A stretch of 64,000 nucleotides of DNA from positions 2,933,883 to 2,997,882 of the forward strand of contig NC_020802.1 of NCBI RefSeq assembly GCF_000153405.2, in the 5' to 3' direction. The translations under genes were made by a program, and so were the position numbers. The notes under the pieces were generated by a model, which saw nothing but the letters and a program-made list of their open reading frames with translations, ran no database searches and was not told the origin of the DNA. This DNA is from Psychromonas sp. CNPT3. GTDB taxonomy: Bacteria > Pseudomonadota > Gammaproteobacteria > Enterobacterales > Psychromonadaceae. Below, in pieces: positions 7,709 to 16,714 of this stretch (positions are counted from its first letter, which is position 1; every line of letters begins with the position of its first letter).

Positions 7709-8917
7709 TTACAGTGGGAAGTTCTTACCATTGACCACTAACTCACCTTGTTTTAACTGTGCATCCAAGATCAACTGACCATCTTGTTTTTTTAATATTT
7801 CACTGCGTAATGCAAGCTCTAATAAAAATGCAAAACTAGGCTCTTTTAAAAAATCATCGGCTAAACGTAGATCCGCATTACCCTCAACATAATCAAGTAA
7901 CACAAAAGGGTTAAGCATAATATTGCGTAACAATGCACCTTTTTGCACAGAAAGCGCTAACGATCCTTGCACATTTCCCCAAGGCGTCGTTGATTTTAAG
8001 CTTTCCAAATCAACATCAAAGCCTTTTTGTACTAATTCAATGAGCAAAGCCTCAATGTCTGCACTGTTTTCAGTGGCTTCATTTAATTTCTCTAACGTAT
8101 CGGCATCAAGGTTGCTGATATTAAATTGGATCTCATTATCCGTATAAATATTTTTAATCGCACCCACTTGATAAGACGCCATTTTTAACATATTGGTACT
8201 GTTAATTTTATCTCCACTGGCAGATGCCTTACTATCACCTTCAAAAATCATATCTTGTAGATGGAACGTCTCACTTAATATATTGCCACGAACATCTTGC
8301 ACACTTAATAAATAGTTAGACGGCGCTCGCATTGATTTCGCATTAAACTCAGAGCTTAAAAACAATTTATCTAAAATAATATTCGTTGATGCATTGGTCG
8401 CTTTAAAAGACGCTAAATCAACAGAAAAAGAGCCAGATTGATCTTTTAAATTAAATGAATAATGAATATTTAAATCGTTATTGCTCAGCATCTCTTTACC
8501 TTTTTGATAAGTACCGGGCCCCATCAATACATCACCACTGAGTTGCTCCCACAATGTGACTTGCATTTCTGAGCTTAACCATTGCGATGTAGAGAAATAC
8601 TCTTTTGCTTTTTTATTAAGCTCTGCTGACTTAAATTTAATTTGGCTAGTTAACGTTGCTTTATAAGGGTAATTTCTTATCACTGTATTGATGACAAAAG
8701 TCACCTCAGGCTCCAAATCAACTTGCACGCTTACCGTACTTTTTAAGTTTGATTCAAAAAATCCTTTGTCATAACTTATCATCTGGTACGAAATGCCCTT
8801 AGCACTTGGCGTCGCAAAGAGCTTATTGGTTTCTTCTTGTACTTTTTCACCCATAAAATAAGTACTCAATAGCAACAGAGCTGCAACGACAACTACGCCG
8901 ATTAATCCTTTTTTCAT
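7709..8917 (-). CDS. YdgA-like DUF945 family protein
   Basis: A 402-residue protein with an N-terminal membrane anchor or signal (KKGLIGVVVVAALLLLSTYF, residues 2-21), then the opening typical of the YdgA/DUF945 family (a Lys-Gly-x-x-Tyr segment, YDKGFFES near residue 49) and a long beta-rich body. The family is periplasmic or inner-membrane anchored in gammaproteobacteria and has no settled biochemical role. It is a single gene, with a pair of dyad motifs about 33 nt upstream of its start that may be operators. Length is a little below that of E. coli YdgA. Confidence 0.78.
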   Translation of the reverse strand: MKKGLIGVVVVAALLLLSTYFMGEKVQEETNKLFATPSAKGISYQMISYDKGFFESNLKSTVSVQVDLEPEVTFVINTVIRNYPYKATLTSQIKFKSAELNKKAKEYFSTSQWLSSEMQVTLWEQLSGDVLMGPGTYQKGKEMLSNNDLNIHYSFNLKDQSGSFSVDLASFKATNASTNIILDKLFLSSEFNAKSMRAPSNYLLSVQDVRGNILSETFHLQDMIFEGDSKASASGDKINSTNMLKMASYQVGAIKNIYTDNEIQFNISNLDADTLEKLNEATENSADIEALLIELVQKGFDVDLESLKSTTPWGNVQGSLALSVQKGALLRNIMLNPFVLLDYVEGNADLRLADDFLKEPSFAFLLELALRSEILKKQDGQLILDAQLKQGELVVNGKNFPL

Positions 8918-8949
8918 ATTTAATTCCTGTTAATAAAACAAACTGTTTT

Positions 8950-8984
8950 TGACTTAAAATGTCACTTTCTGACTTAAAATGTCA
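8950..8984 (-). promoter_or_regulatory. Paired dyad motifs upstream of the YdgA-like gene
   Basis: The 15-bp sequence TGACTTAAAATGTCA occurs twice, at 8950-8964 and 8970-8984, exactly 20 bp apart, or two helical turns. Each copy is an imperfect palindrome with TGAC/GTCA arms. The placement just upstream of the gene start suggests tandem operator sites. The cognate regulator is unknown. Confidence 0.5.
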
Positions 8985-9027
8985 CGATTTAACTTCAAAG
9001 TTAAATGAAAATACGGTAGATTACTAA

Positions 9028-9291
9028 TATATAGCAATGATACTTCAAGATGCAAAATCAGCAAAACAAATTTGGCTTAGCTTCTCGGCATAAAATTGAA
9101 ACTTAGTTAGTTTTATAACAACACATCAATAACAAAGACAAGTTCAATTTGACTTGCCCTTTGGGCGCTATCTCGCATGTCACTTATGCGTTACAGCCCA
9201 TGAAAAGGGATGATCATTAACAAGGTTGGCGCCTTGAATTGCTATCCGGGCTGGCGCCTGCTCAAGCATTTTGAAGTAACATGGCTATATA
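9028..9291. repeat. Family A MITE-like repeat, full copy
   Basis: A 264-bp element whose left end TATATAGCAATGATACTTCA and right end (TGAAGTAACATGGCTATATA) form terminal inverted repeats of about 26 bp with three mismatches. The interior lines up along its whole length with the copy at 21482-21743. It has no coding capacity. It occupies most of the 443-bp gap upstream of nhaA and ends about 70 bp before the nhaA start codon. Confidence 0.82.
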
Positions 9292-9360
9292 CATCGCAAA
9301 ACACATAATTTTGTCTACTCTATAGACTATAAAAATTAAATTGCTTCTACAGGAGAAATA

Positions 9361-10665
9361 ATGAGTTCACATAAACATCATTGGTTGCACAGTCCCATTA
9401 CAGGGGGTGTTTTACTTTTGATTGCCTCTGCAATCGCTTTATTATGGGCTAATATCGTCCCTGATAACTACCACTATGTTTGGCATCATACGCTATGGGA
9501 AATTTCAACAGGGTTAAGCGATAAAGTACATCAAATCAGTCTACATAAGGTTGCCAATGAATTTTTAATGGCCATCTTTTTCTTCTTTATCGGCTTAGAA
9601 ATAAAACGAGAATTACTCGACGGTGAGCTTTCAAGTATAAAAAAAGCGGCGTTACCTCTTTTTGCGGCCCTTGGTGGGGTTATTTTCCCAGCTGCTATCT
9701 ATCATTTCTTTAATAACGGCCTTCCTAGCGCCGGTGGTTGGGGGATCCCAATGGCAACCGATATCGCTTTTGCATTAGGATTACTTGCAATTGTTGGTAG
9801 CCGTGTACCGTTATCTCTTAAAATCTTCTTATCGGCACTGGCCATTGGTGATGATTTAATGGCAGTGATCGTCATTGCTTTATTTTATACCGAACAAATA
9901 TTTGTCAACGAGCTATTAGTCGGCTTATTAGGACTTGGTATCTTAGGCGTTGCCAATCGCATGGGCGTACGTAACCATCTGTTTTATTACACTATTGGTT
10001 TAGTCATTGTATGGATCAGTTTTCTTGCCTCAGGCGTACATGCAACTGTAGCCGGTGTTGCGGTGGCATTTACTATTCCATCTCGCCGAGAGATTTCAAT
10101 GGACAGCTACCTTAATAAAGCAAAATTATTATTACAAGGTTTAGAAAAAGAGCGCCAATGTGAGGAAGATGTTCTGAGTGAACACGCGATACATTCACTT
10201 AAAGAAATAAAAACATTAAGCTATCAAGCTGCTAATCCTTTGCAACTCAAAGAAAAAGCGCTTCATCCTTTAGCCACTTTATTTATTGTCCCGTTTTTTG
10301 CACTGGGTAATGCAGGGGTTATCATTGATAAAACCATGTTGGCAGAGCTAACTAATCCCATTGTATTAGGTATTGCCTTTGCACTGATTATTGGTAAACC
10401 GTTAGGTATTTATCTCTTTACTAAAGCTTTAACACTGCTTAATTTTGGGAAGCTACCGACCGGAGTCACTTGGACGCATATTATTGGCGTCGGATTCTTA
10501 GCAGGAATGGGCTTTACCATGTCTCTTTTTATCACCGATCTTGCATTCCAAGAGCCTGAATTTAAAATCATCGCCAAGGTCACCGTGTTATTAGCCTCGG
10601 TCATATCCGGTCTTATTGGTTACATTATTCTGATGCGCGCTAAACCCGCACAAATAATAGAGTAA
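9361..10665 (+). CDS. nhaA: Na+/H+ antiporter NhaA
   Basis: A 434-residue NhaA that exchanges external protons for internal sodium across the inner membrane. Its landmarks are SPITGGVLLLIASAIALLWAN at helix I, FFFIGLEIKREL, the discontinuous helix IV region GGWGIPMATDIAFALG, the ion-binding Asp pair in LAIGDDLMAV (about residues 164-169) and GKPLGI near helix X. It is longer than E. coli NhaA (388) mainly through a charged loop at about residues 250-305. A good AGGAGA lies before the ATG. An intrinsic terminator follows. It fits a marine, sodium-dependent lifestyle. Confidence 0.96.
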   Translation: MSSHKHHWLHSPITGGVLLLIASAIALLWANIVPDNYHYVWHHTLWEISTGLSDKVHQISLHKVANEFLMAIFFFFIGLEIKRELLDGELSSIKKAALPLFAALGGVIFPAAIYHFFNNGLPSAGGWGIPMATDIAFALGLLAIVGSRVPLSLKIFLSALAIGDDLMAVIVIALFYTEQIFVNELLVGLLGLGILGVANRMGVRNHLFYYTIGLVIVWISFLASGVHATVAGVAVAFTIPSRREISMDSYLNKAKLLLQGLEKERQCEEDVLSEHAIHSLKEIKTLSYQAANPLQLKEKALHPLATLFIVPFFALGNAGVIIDKTMLAELTNPIVLGIAFALIIGKPLGIYLFTKALTLLNFGKLPTGVTWTHIIGVGFLAGMGFTMSLFITDLAFQEPEFKIIAKVTVLLASVISGLIGYIILMRAKPAQIIE

Positions 10666-10685
10666 AAACCGCGTTATTTTAAATG

Positions 10686-10722
10686 AAAAGCTTAGATGCA
10701 TACTTGTGTCTAAGCTTTTTTT
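10686..10722 (+). terminator. Intrinsic terminator after nhaA
   Basis: AAAAGCTTAGA and TCTAAGCTTTT form a stem with a 12-nt loop, followed by a T-run on the plus strand, about 20 nt past the nhaA stop. Confidence 0.85.
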
Positions 10723-10780
10723 ATAGTTACTCAGGCCTAAAAGGCTATTTAATATAAAACAACACAATCGAGGAAAGGCA

Positions 10781-11374
10781 ATGGACGACGCCAAACATGT
10801 AAAAAAAATGCGCGCTATAAAAGAAAAACAAGATCAAAAAATAGCAGCAGCCAATATTGAGCGAGGCGTCAGCATATTGCTTGCAGGCCCCGGTAAAGGG
10901 AAAAGTAGCTCCGCCTTTGGTATGTTGGCGCGATCGCTTGGGCACGGGCATAAAGTCGCTGTAGTGCAGTTTTTAAAAGGCGCTATGCACACCGGAGAAG
11001 AGATTTTTTTTGCTCAACAAGAAAATGTGGATTGGTATGCAATGGGTGACGGTTTCACCTGGGAAACCCAAAATAGAGCGCAAGATATTAAAAGCGCACA
11101 ACAAGCTTGGGAAAAAGCGGCACAGTTATTAAGTGATGAGCGTTATCAACTCGTTATTCTTGATGAAATAACTTATATGTTTAAATACCAATATTTGCAG
11201 ATTGATGGCTTATTAGAGGCTTTAAAGAATCGCCCTAACAAAATGAATGTCGTACTGACAGGCAGAGGCCCTAGCCAAGATTTAATTGCAGCCGTTGACA
11301 CTTATAGTTTGATTTTAGATGAAAAACACGCGTTTAAACAAGGCGTCAAAGCGCAACCAGGAATTGAATGGTAG
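10781..11374 (+). CDS. btuR: Corrinoid (cob(I)alamin) adenosyltransferase, CobA/BtuR type
   Basis: A 197-residue CobA/CobO/BtuR enzyme that adenosylates corrinoids using ATP, producing the adenosylcobalamin form. The P-loop variant GPGKGKSSSAFG (residues 36-47), the strand VVQFLKGAMHTGE and the Walker-B-like LVILDEITYM (about 125-134) followed by VVLTGRGP are all family hallmarks. It stands alone with no cobalamin biosynthesis genes nearby, so salvage of imported corrinoid is likely. No B12 riboswitch is visible in the short upstream gap. Confidence 0.93.
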   Translation: MDDAKHVKKMRAIKEKQDQKIAAANIERGVSILLAGPGKGKSSSAFGMLARSLGHGHKVAVVQFLKGAMHTGEEIFFAQQENVDWYAMGDGFTWETQNRAQDIKSAQQAWEKAAQLLSDERYQLVILDEITYMFKYQYLQIDGLLEALKNRPNKMNVVLTGRGPSQDLIAAVDTYSLILDEKHAFKQGVKAQPGIEW

Positions 11375-11380
11375 CCGTAT

Positions 11381-11470
11381 AGCAGTGGAATTAATTAAGC
11401 GTCCAGGTCTTACGCAGGTAGGGATAATTTAAACAAGCAAGACGGAAGCTTTTTAGTTTCTTTGGTATTA
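11381..11470. repeat. Family B repeat, internally deleted copy
   Basis: GGAATTAATTAAGC on the left and TTTCTTTGGTATTA on the right, with the internal block CAGGTAGGGATAATTT. These match both ends of the full copies, but about 75 bp of the middle is missing. It lies between the adenosyltransferase and prlC genes. Confidence 0.68.
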
Positions 11471-11496
11471 GTAGGGATGCATTACGCATCCCTACT
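11470..11496. terminator. Hairpin between the convergent adenosyltransferase and prlC genes
   Basis: AGTAGGGATGC, a 5-nt loop and GCATCCCTACT form a perfect 11-bp stem between two convergent genes. There is no long T-run on either side, so it may act as a 3'-end stabiliser or a weak bidirectional terminator. Confidence 0.55.
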
Positions 11497-11512
11497 CAGT
11501 TATGCAATATGC

Positions 11513-13573
11513 TTATTCAATACCGCTATGGCGAAGTAGCGCCTTTATACTTGGCTCACGCCCCATAAAGTTTTTAAATAATTGCATTGGGCTGGCACTG
11601 CCCCCTTTTTCAAGGATAGCCTCTAAAAAGTCATGTCCCGTTGAAGTATTAAAGATACCTTCTTGTTCAAACCGAGAGAATGCATCGGCCGATAAAACTT
11701 CAGCCCATTTATAGCTGTAATATCCCGCCGCATAACCACCCGCAAAGATATGACTAAAGCTATTTTGAAAACGATTAAACTCAGGCGTGCTAAGCACTGC
11801 AACCTGTGCGCGCACTTCACTTAAAACACGCATCACAAAACCGCTATCCTTTTTTGCATCTTGGCAGTGCAGAGTAAAATCAAATAAAGACAACTCTAAC
11901 TGTCTCAACATCATTAGCCCACTATTAAAGTTTTTGGCTTGTAGCATTTTATCAAGTAACTCTTTAGGGAGTGTTTCGCCCGTTTTTACATGTCCGGATA
12001 TCAAGGCTAATGCCTCTGGCTCCCAGCACCAGTTTTCTAAAAATTGACTCGGTAACTCCACCGCATCCCAAGGCACACCGTTAATACCCGATACACCTGC
12101 AGATTCAACTTTGGTGAGCATATGATGCAAACCATGACCAAATTCATGGAATAAAGTGATCACTTCATTATGCGTAAACAAAGCAGGATTATTGCCGACT
12201 GGCTTATTAAAGTTACACGTTAAGTAAGCAACCGGTAATTGTAGCGCCCCATCACATTGACGGCGACGGACGCGGCAATCATTCATCCATGCACCACCGC
12301 GTTTAAATTCACGCGCGTAAAGATCTAAATAAAAACTACCAATATGTTGTTTTTTCGTATTATAGATATGGAAAAAACGTACATCTTTATGCCAGCTATC
12401 AAACTCAAATTGCTCGCTAATTTCAATAGAAAACAAACGTTTTACGACCGCAAATAAACCACTCACAACTTTATCTTCAGGGAAATAAGGGCGCACCATT
12501 TCATCAGAGATTTGATAACGTTGCTGCTTTAATAATTCAGAGTAGTAACTCATATCCCAAGCTTCTAAATGCTCGATATTATCTTTACTGCTCGCAAGTG
12601 CAAACACGGCGTCACGCTCAGAGCGTGCTTGTGATTTTGATTTTTTTGCAAGATCAGTTAAAAAGTCAATGACTTGCTCTGGCGTTTCCGCCATTTTAGT
12701 GGCCAAGCTATATTCGCTATAAGCATTAAAATCGAGTAATACAGCAAGCTCGTGGCGCAAAGCTAATATACTATTTATACTATCTGTATTATCAAATTCA
12801 CCCGCGTTAGGGCCTTGCTCAGATGCGCGTGTTGCAAAAGCCGTATACAGCTCCTGGCGTAACTCTCTATTTTGAGCATAAGTAAGTACGGGTAAATAAC
12901 TTGGAATATCTAAAGTGAATAAATAACCGTCTAAATTTTTCTCTTTAGCTGCCTGCTGCGCGCCTTGTAGTGCGCTTTCAGGCAAACCTTTTAATAGCTC
13001 AACATCACTAACCAACTTACTCCAAGCCAATGTTGCATCCATCACTTGATTGCTAAATTTTGATTGTAATTGTGCAAGTTGGGTTTTAATTTCACCATAA
13101 CGTGTTTTTTTGTGAGAGCTAAGCGCAATACCCGCTAAGGTAAAATCACGCAAAGCATCTTCAATCACTTTCTGTTGCTCTGTTTTTAAACTTTTAAATG
13201 CAACGCTTTTTGAAATACTTAAATACGCTTGATATAAACCTTCATGCTGACCAACATAAGTGCCATATTCGGCAAATAAAGGTAAACAATCATCATGGGC
13301 TTGACGTAACGCCGGCTCACTCACCACTGCATTCATATGCGAAATGGGCGACCATAGTTTTGATAAATGATCTTCAGCCTCATCTAAAGGCATGATCAGG
13401 TTTTGCCAAGTAAACACCTCATCGCTATCTAATAAACGCGTCATTAATTGTTTATTTTCAGCAATACAATGACGTACGCTACTCACAATCTCAGTAACGT
13501 CGATTTGGCTAAATAAAGGTAATTGATTTGTTTTTTGCAGTGCAGATTCTTTTTGAGTATTCATATATTCCAT
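11513..13573 (-). CDS. prlC: Oligopeptidase A (M3 zinc metallopeptidase)
   Basis: A 686-residue M3-family peptidase that degrades cytoplasmic oligopeptides such as cleaved signal peptides. The zinc motif HEFGH (in TLFHEFGHGLHHML) lies near residue 471, with the downstream Glu in a GVPWDAVELPSQFLENW block, as in OpdA/PrlC. The size equals that of the E. coli enzyme. An alternative start nine bases downstream (MNTQKE, 13564) has a slightly better GGA upstream. In E. coli the gene precedes yhiQ; here it stands alone. Confidence 0.95.
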   Translation of the reverse strand: MEYMNTQKESALQKTNQLPLFSQIDVTEIVSSVRHCIAENKQLMTRLLDSDEVFTWQNLIMPLDEAEDHLSKLWSPISHMNAVVSEPALRQAHDDCLPLFAEYGTYVGQHEGLYQAYLSISKSVAFKSLKTEQQKVIEDALRDFTLAGIALSSHKKTRYGEIKTQLAQLQSKFSNQVMDATLAWSKLVSDVELLKGLPESALQGAQQAAKEKNLDGYLFTLDIPSYLPVLTYAQNRELRQELYTAFATRASEQGPNAGEFDNTDSINSILALRHELAVLLDFNAYSEYSLATKMAETPEQVIDFLTDLAKKSKSQARSERDAVFALASSKDNIEHLEAWDMSYYSELLKQQRYQISDEMVRPYFPEDKVVSGLFAVVKRLFSIEISEQFEFDSWHKDVRFFHIYNTKKQHIGSFYLDLYAREFKRGGAWMNDCRVRRRQCDGALQLPVAYLTCNFNKPVGNNPALFTHNEVITLFHEFGHGLHHMLTKVESAGVSGINGVPWDAVELPSQFLENWCWEPEALALISGHVKTGETLPKELLDKMLQAKNFNSGLMMLRQLELSLFDFTLHCQDAKKDSGFVMRVLSEVRAQVAVLSTPEFNRFQNSFSHIFAGGYAAGYYSYKWAEVLSADAFSRFEQEGIFNTSTGHDFLEAILEKGGSASPMQLFKNFMGREPSIKALLRHSGIE

Positions 13574-13847
13574 CTTTTTTTCATTACAAAAATAAACTTA
13601 CGCTATGCTTGCTAGAGGTCTTGCAATTATTAGCAATAGCATACAGTTTACACTGCGAGCCTCTCAATATGCAAAAGTCGCCATGAAATTTATATATTGT
13701 GACTAGGCAATAAGTAGAAAACGGATTATGGTACAGCGCCAGAGAAATTTCGATAGCAAGCGTATTCTTTAACGTCTCGATATTATTGCTTTATTAACGC
13801 TAAATTCACCATGACAAAGAATATTGTGTCTGATGTAGGTTTTAAAT

Positions 13848-15830
13848 ATGAATACAACAATAACTTCATTTTTCAAATGGTTAAGAACAGAAAACAGCCT
13901 GTCCATGCGTTTGCTCACCTATATTTTATTATCGTGTACCGCGCTCGCTTTGATACTGACACTTATCCAGCTAAGCTGGAATGTTAAAGAAGATATAGAG
14001 CACGTCAAACGTAATCTCACACATATTCACCCTGTCGTTTTGAAACCATTAGCGACTAATTTATGGTCTTTGAATCATACAAAAATTGAAAATCAACTCA
14101 AAGCCATGATCAGTCTTTCCGATATGCAATATGTGAGAGTGAGTGAATTCGATAAAAATGGCAATGAAATATTAGTCAATGAACAAGGACTTTTTAAAAA
14201 AGACTTTGCTATCAGTGAAACCTTTGATTTGATCTATAAAAATAAAGCCATCGGCACACTCTTTGTTGCCACCTCCTTAGATAGTGTTTACTCACACCTC
14301 ATTAAGCGCTCAATTATTCTTTTATTCTTTCAAATGATTAAAACCATGCTGGTGTCTTTTTGCGTATTATTTATTATTTATTATTTTGTTATTCGCCACG
14401 TTAATAAACTAGCGCATTACACACACACACTACAACTACACGAGGCTAATAGTGATTTAGTTTTAGATGGAAAAGCAAAAAAATCGACAGATAAAAACAA
14501 TGAATTAGACGACCTAGTTAACTTTTTCAATAAGCTACGCAGCAGAATATTTGAAGAATTAACAAAAAAAGAAGCTGCCATTATCGCTTTACAACAAGAG
14601 CGGGATTTATCAAAATCCATCATTAATGCTTCAAATTCAGTGATCTGCTACTTAAACCCTAATTTTTCAATTGAAAGCATCAATCCCGCGGCGGTGATCC
14701 TCACTGGATATAGCCAAGAAGAGCTATATAAAAAAAATTGGCTGAGTATTTTTTCATTACCAAAACAGCATATCTCCCTGCTAAAGAAACTGACCCGTAA
14801 TGAGCCAATACAAAATCTTGAAATTAAGATGCAAGACCAACTTGGTGAAACCAATACGTTACTCTGGACCTTCTCGGCCATTTATGAAGGAATGGACATA
14901 AAGTATTTAATCGGTTTTGGCCATGACATTACAGCACAAAAACACGTTGAGTCTAAAATACAACGCCTTAACGATGAGCTTGAAGAAAAGGTAGAATTTC
15001 GCACCGCTGCCTTAACAGAAAGCCATAAAAAAATAACTAAAACACTCACTCAACTTCGAAATACCCAGCAAACGTTAGTCGAGTCTGAAAAAATGGCATC
15101 TTTAGGCGAACTAGTAGCTGGTATTGCGCACGAGATAAATACTCCCGTGGGAATAAGCGTGACGGCAGCATCGTTTCTAGCTGATGAAGTTAATGATTTC
15201 CAAAATAAATTTAATGACAAAACACTTTCTCGTTCCTATGTTCAAAAATTAATGCCACGCTTAAACGAGTCTTGCTTACTCTTAAATTCGAATTTAAAGC
15301 GCGCTGCCGATTTGATCAGTAGCTTTAAACAAGTGGCAGTGGATCAAAGTAGTGAAGCCTATTATTTATTTAATCTGAGTGAAAATATTGAACAGGTGGT
15401 ACTGTCTCTAAAACATAAAATAAAACAAAAACAGAGCAATATTTACATTGAATGTCCTGATGATTTAAGTATTTTTAGTGTGCCAGGTAGTTTTATCCAA
15501 ATTTACGCTAATCTGATCATTAATTCATTAGAGCATGGCTTTGATGATTGGCAAGCAGATCGCAATATCTATATCGATATCAGTTTAAAGGCTAATCGAT
15601 TACATATTGATTATCGTGATACGGGCCAAGGTATTCCCGCTGAAATAGCGCAGCGTGTTTTTGATCCTTTCGTGACCACAAAACGCGGTTCTGGGGGAAG
15701 TGGGTTAGGCACACATATTATTTATAATATTGTAACGCAACTGTTGCATGGCGATATCCAATTGCTAGAAAGTGAACAGGGCGTACACTTTCATATCAGT
15801 ATGCCCCATCAAACGCAGGCTATTTCCTAA
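13848..15830 (+). CDS. Orphan membrane sensor histidine kinase with PAS domain
   Basis: A 660-residue sensor kinase. A first membrane helix (about 20-45, TYILLSCTALALILTLIQL) and a second (about 152-182, QMIKTMLVSFCVLFIIYYF) flank a periplasmic domain of roughly 110 residues. A HAMP-like linker, a PAS domain (about 245-370, SNSVICYLNPNFSIESINPA), a coiled coil and the phospho-acceptor motif GIAHEINTP with His428 follow. The ATPase domain has the N-box IYANLIINSLEHG, DTGQGIP and GSGGSGLGTHI. No response regulator is adjacent, so the partner is encoded elsewhere. The signal sensed is unknown. It ends at a strong bidirectional terminator. Confidence 0.9.
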   Translation: MNTTITSFFKWLRTENSLSMRLLTYILLSCTALALILTLIQLSWNVKEDIEHVKRNLTHIHPVVLKPLATNLWSLNHTKIENQLKAMISLSDMQYVRVSEFDKNGNEILVNEQGLFKKDFAISETFDLIYKNKAIGTLFVATSLDSVYSHLIKRSIILLFFQMIKTMLVSFCVLFIIYYFVIRHVNKLAHYTHTLQLHEANSDLVLDGKAKKSTDKNNELDDLVNFFNKLRSRIFEELTKKEAAIIALQQERDLSKSIINASNSVICYLNPNFSIESINPAAVILTGYSQEELYKKNWLSIFSLPKQHISLLKKLTRNEPIQNLEIKMQDQLGETNTLLWTFSAIYEGMDIKYLIGFGHDITAQKHVESKIQRLNDELEEKVEFRTAALTESHKKITKTLTQLRNTQQTLVESEKMASLGELVAGIAHEINTPVGISVTAASFLADEVNDFQNKFNDKTLSRSYVQKLMPRLNESCLLLNSNLKRAADLISSFKQVAVDQSSEAYYLFNLSENIEQVVLSLKHKIKQKQSNIYIECPDDLSIFSVPGSFIQIYANLIINSLEHGFDDWQADRNIYIDISLKANRLHIDYRDTGQGIPAEIAQRVFDPFVTTKRGSGGSGLGTHIIYNIVTQLLHGDIQLLESEQGVHFHISMPHQTQAIS

Positions 15831-15862
15831 AAAAAAAGACCTTTAAAAGGTCTTTTTTTTTT
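15829..15862. terminator. Bidirectional intrinsic terminator between the kinase gene and engB
   Basis: An A-run, the stem AGACCTT/AAGGTCT and a T-run on the other side work for both converging genes. The plus-strand kinase ends at its left edge and the engB stop codon overlaps its right edge. Confidence 0.9.
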
Positions 15863-16526
15863 AATCTTCTTGTACTTGACGTTGATCCTCAAGCGCATAC
15901 CAATGCGCTATCTTTTGCTCTAATATCTCAACCCCAATGCCTTTCAATGAAGAAAACAGTTGCACATCAACTTCACCTTCAAAGTTTTTAGCTTCTTCGC
16001 GCATTTTTAATAAAGTCGCTTTACGCGCACCTGATTTTAATTTATCGGCTTTCGTTAATAAGGCCAACACCGGAATATTTGCATCAATAGCCCAGTAAAT
16101 AAGTTGCTGATCTAACTCTTTAAAAGGATGACGAATATCCATTAAAACAACTAAACCTTTCAATGAACTTCGATTTTGTAAGTATTCACCCAAAGAACGT
16201 TGCCATTTTAACTTCATTTCTAAGGGCACTTTAGCAAAACCATAACCCGGTAAGTCAATCAGACGTTTGCCTTCTTCGACTTCAAAAACGTTAATTAATT
16301 GGGTACGCCCTGGCGTTTTACTCGTTCGAGCTAAACTCTTTTGGCGTGTTAAGCGATTTAATGCACTGGATTTCCCTGCATTTGAGCGTCCCGCAAATGC
16401 AACTTCGATCCCGGTTTCAGGTGGCAAATGCTTATCTAAATGCTTAATATCTGGTGCACTAATTAAAAAATGTGCTTTTTGAAAATGTATTTTTTGAAAT
16501 TCCAATGTAGGCCTCGCTTTAGGCAT
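15861..16526 (-). CDS. engB: Ribosome biogenesis GTPase YihA/YsxC (EngB)
   Basis: A 221-residue TRAFAC-class GTPase needed for 50S assembly. It has G1 [10 protein letters not shown] (about residues 46-55), the switch region [11 protein letters not shown] (about 69-79), G3 DLPGYGFA, G4 LTKADK and G5 FSSLKG. Overall length fits the family. The neighbouring order with cytochrome c4 is shared with many gammaproteobacteria. The Spot 42 RNA gene that lies beside yihA in E. coli was not recognised in the 16527-16714 gap. Confidence 0.96.
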   Translation of the reverse strand: MPKARPTLEFQKIHFQKAHFLISAPDIKHLDKHLPPETGIEVAFAGRSNAGKSSALNRLTRQKSLARTSKTPGRTQLINVFEVEEGKRLIDLPGYGFAKVPLEMKLKWQRSLGEYLQNRSSLKGLVVLMDIRHPFKELDQQLIYWAIDANIPVLALLTKADKLKSGARKATLLKMREEAKNFEGEVDVQLFSSLKGIGVEILEQKIAHWYALEDQRQVQED

Positions 16527-16714
16527 GTAGCAAAATTGTTAGTTTTATTAATGTTGTGTAAACTACGTTATAATTTATACGCGCAGCGATCGACATTTAA
16601 ACACAAATAGATCCATCTGCTCTCGAAGTCACCTTATGGTTTCGCGAGTATTGTGGCATTGTAGCATGATGTATTAATGCATGCTTAAACATACTTTAAT
16701 TAAACTGGATGGTT

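Noticed and set aside
10666..10780. B12 riboswitch ahead of the corrinoid adenosyltransferase gene
   Set aside because: The gap is only 115 bp, is mostly the nhaA terminator, and has no B12-box-like sequence.
16527..16708. Spot 42 small RNA expected beside engB/yihA
   Set aside because: No Spot 42-like sequence or terminator was recognised, and polA is not adjacent. The gap holds only probable promoter DNA.
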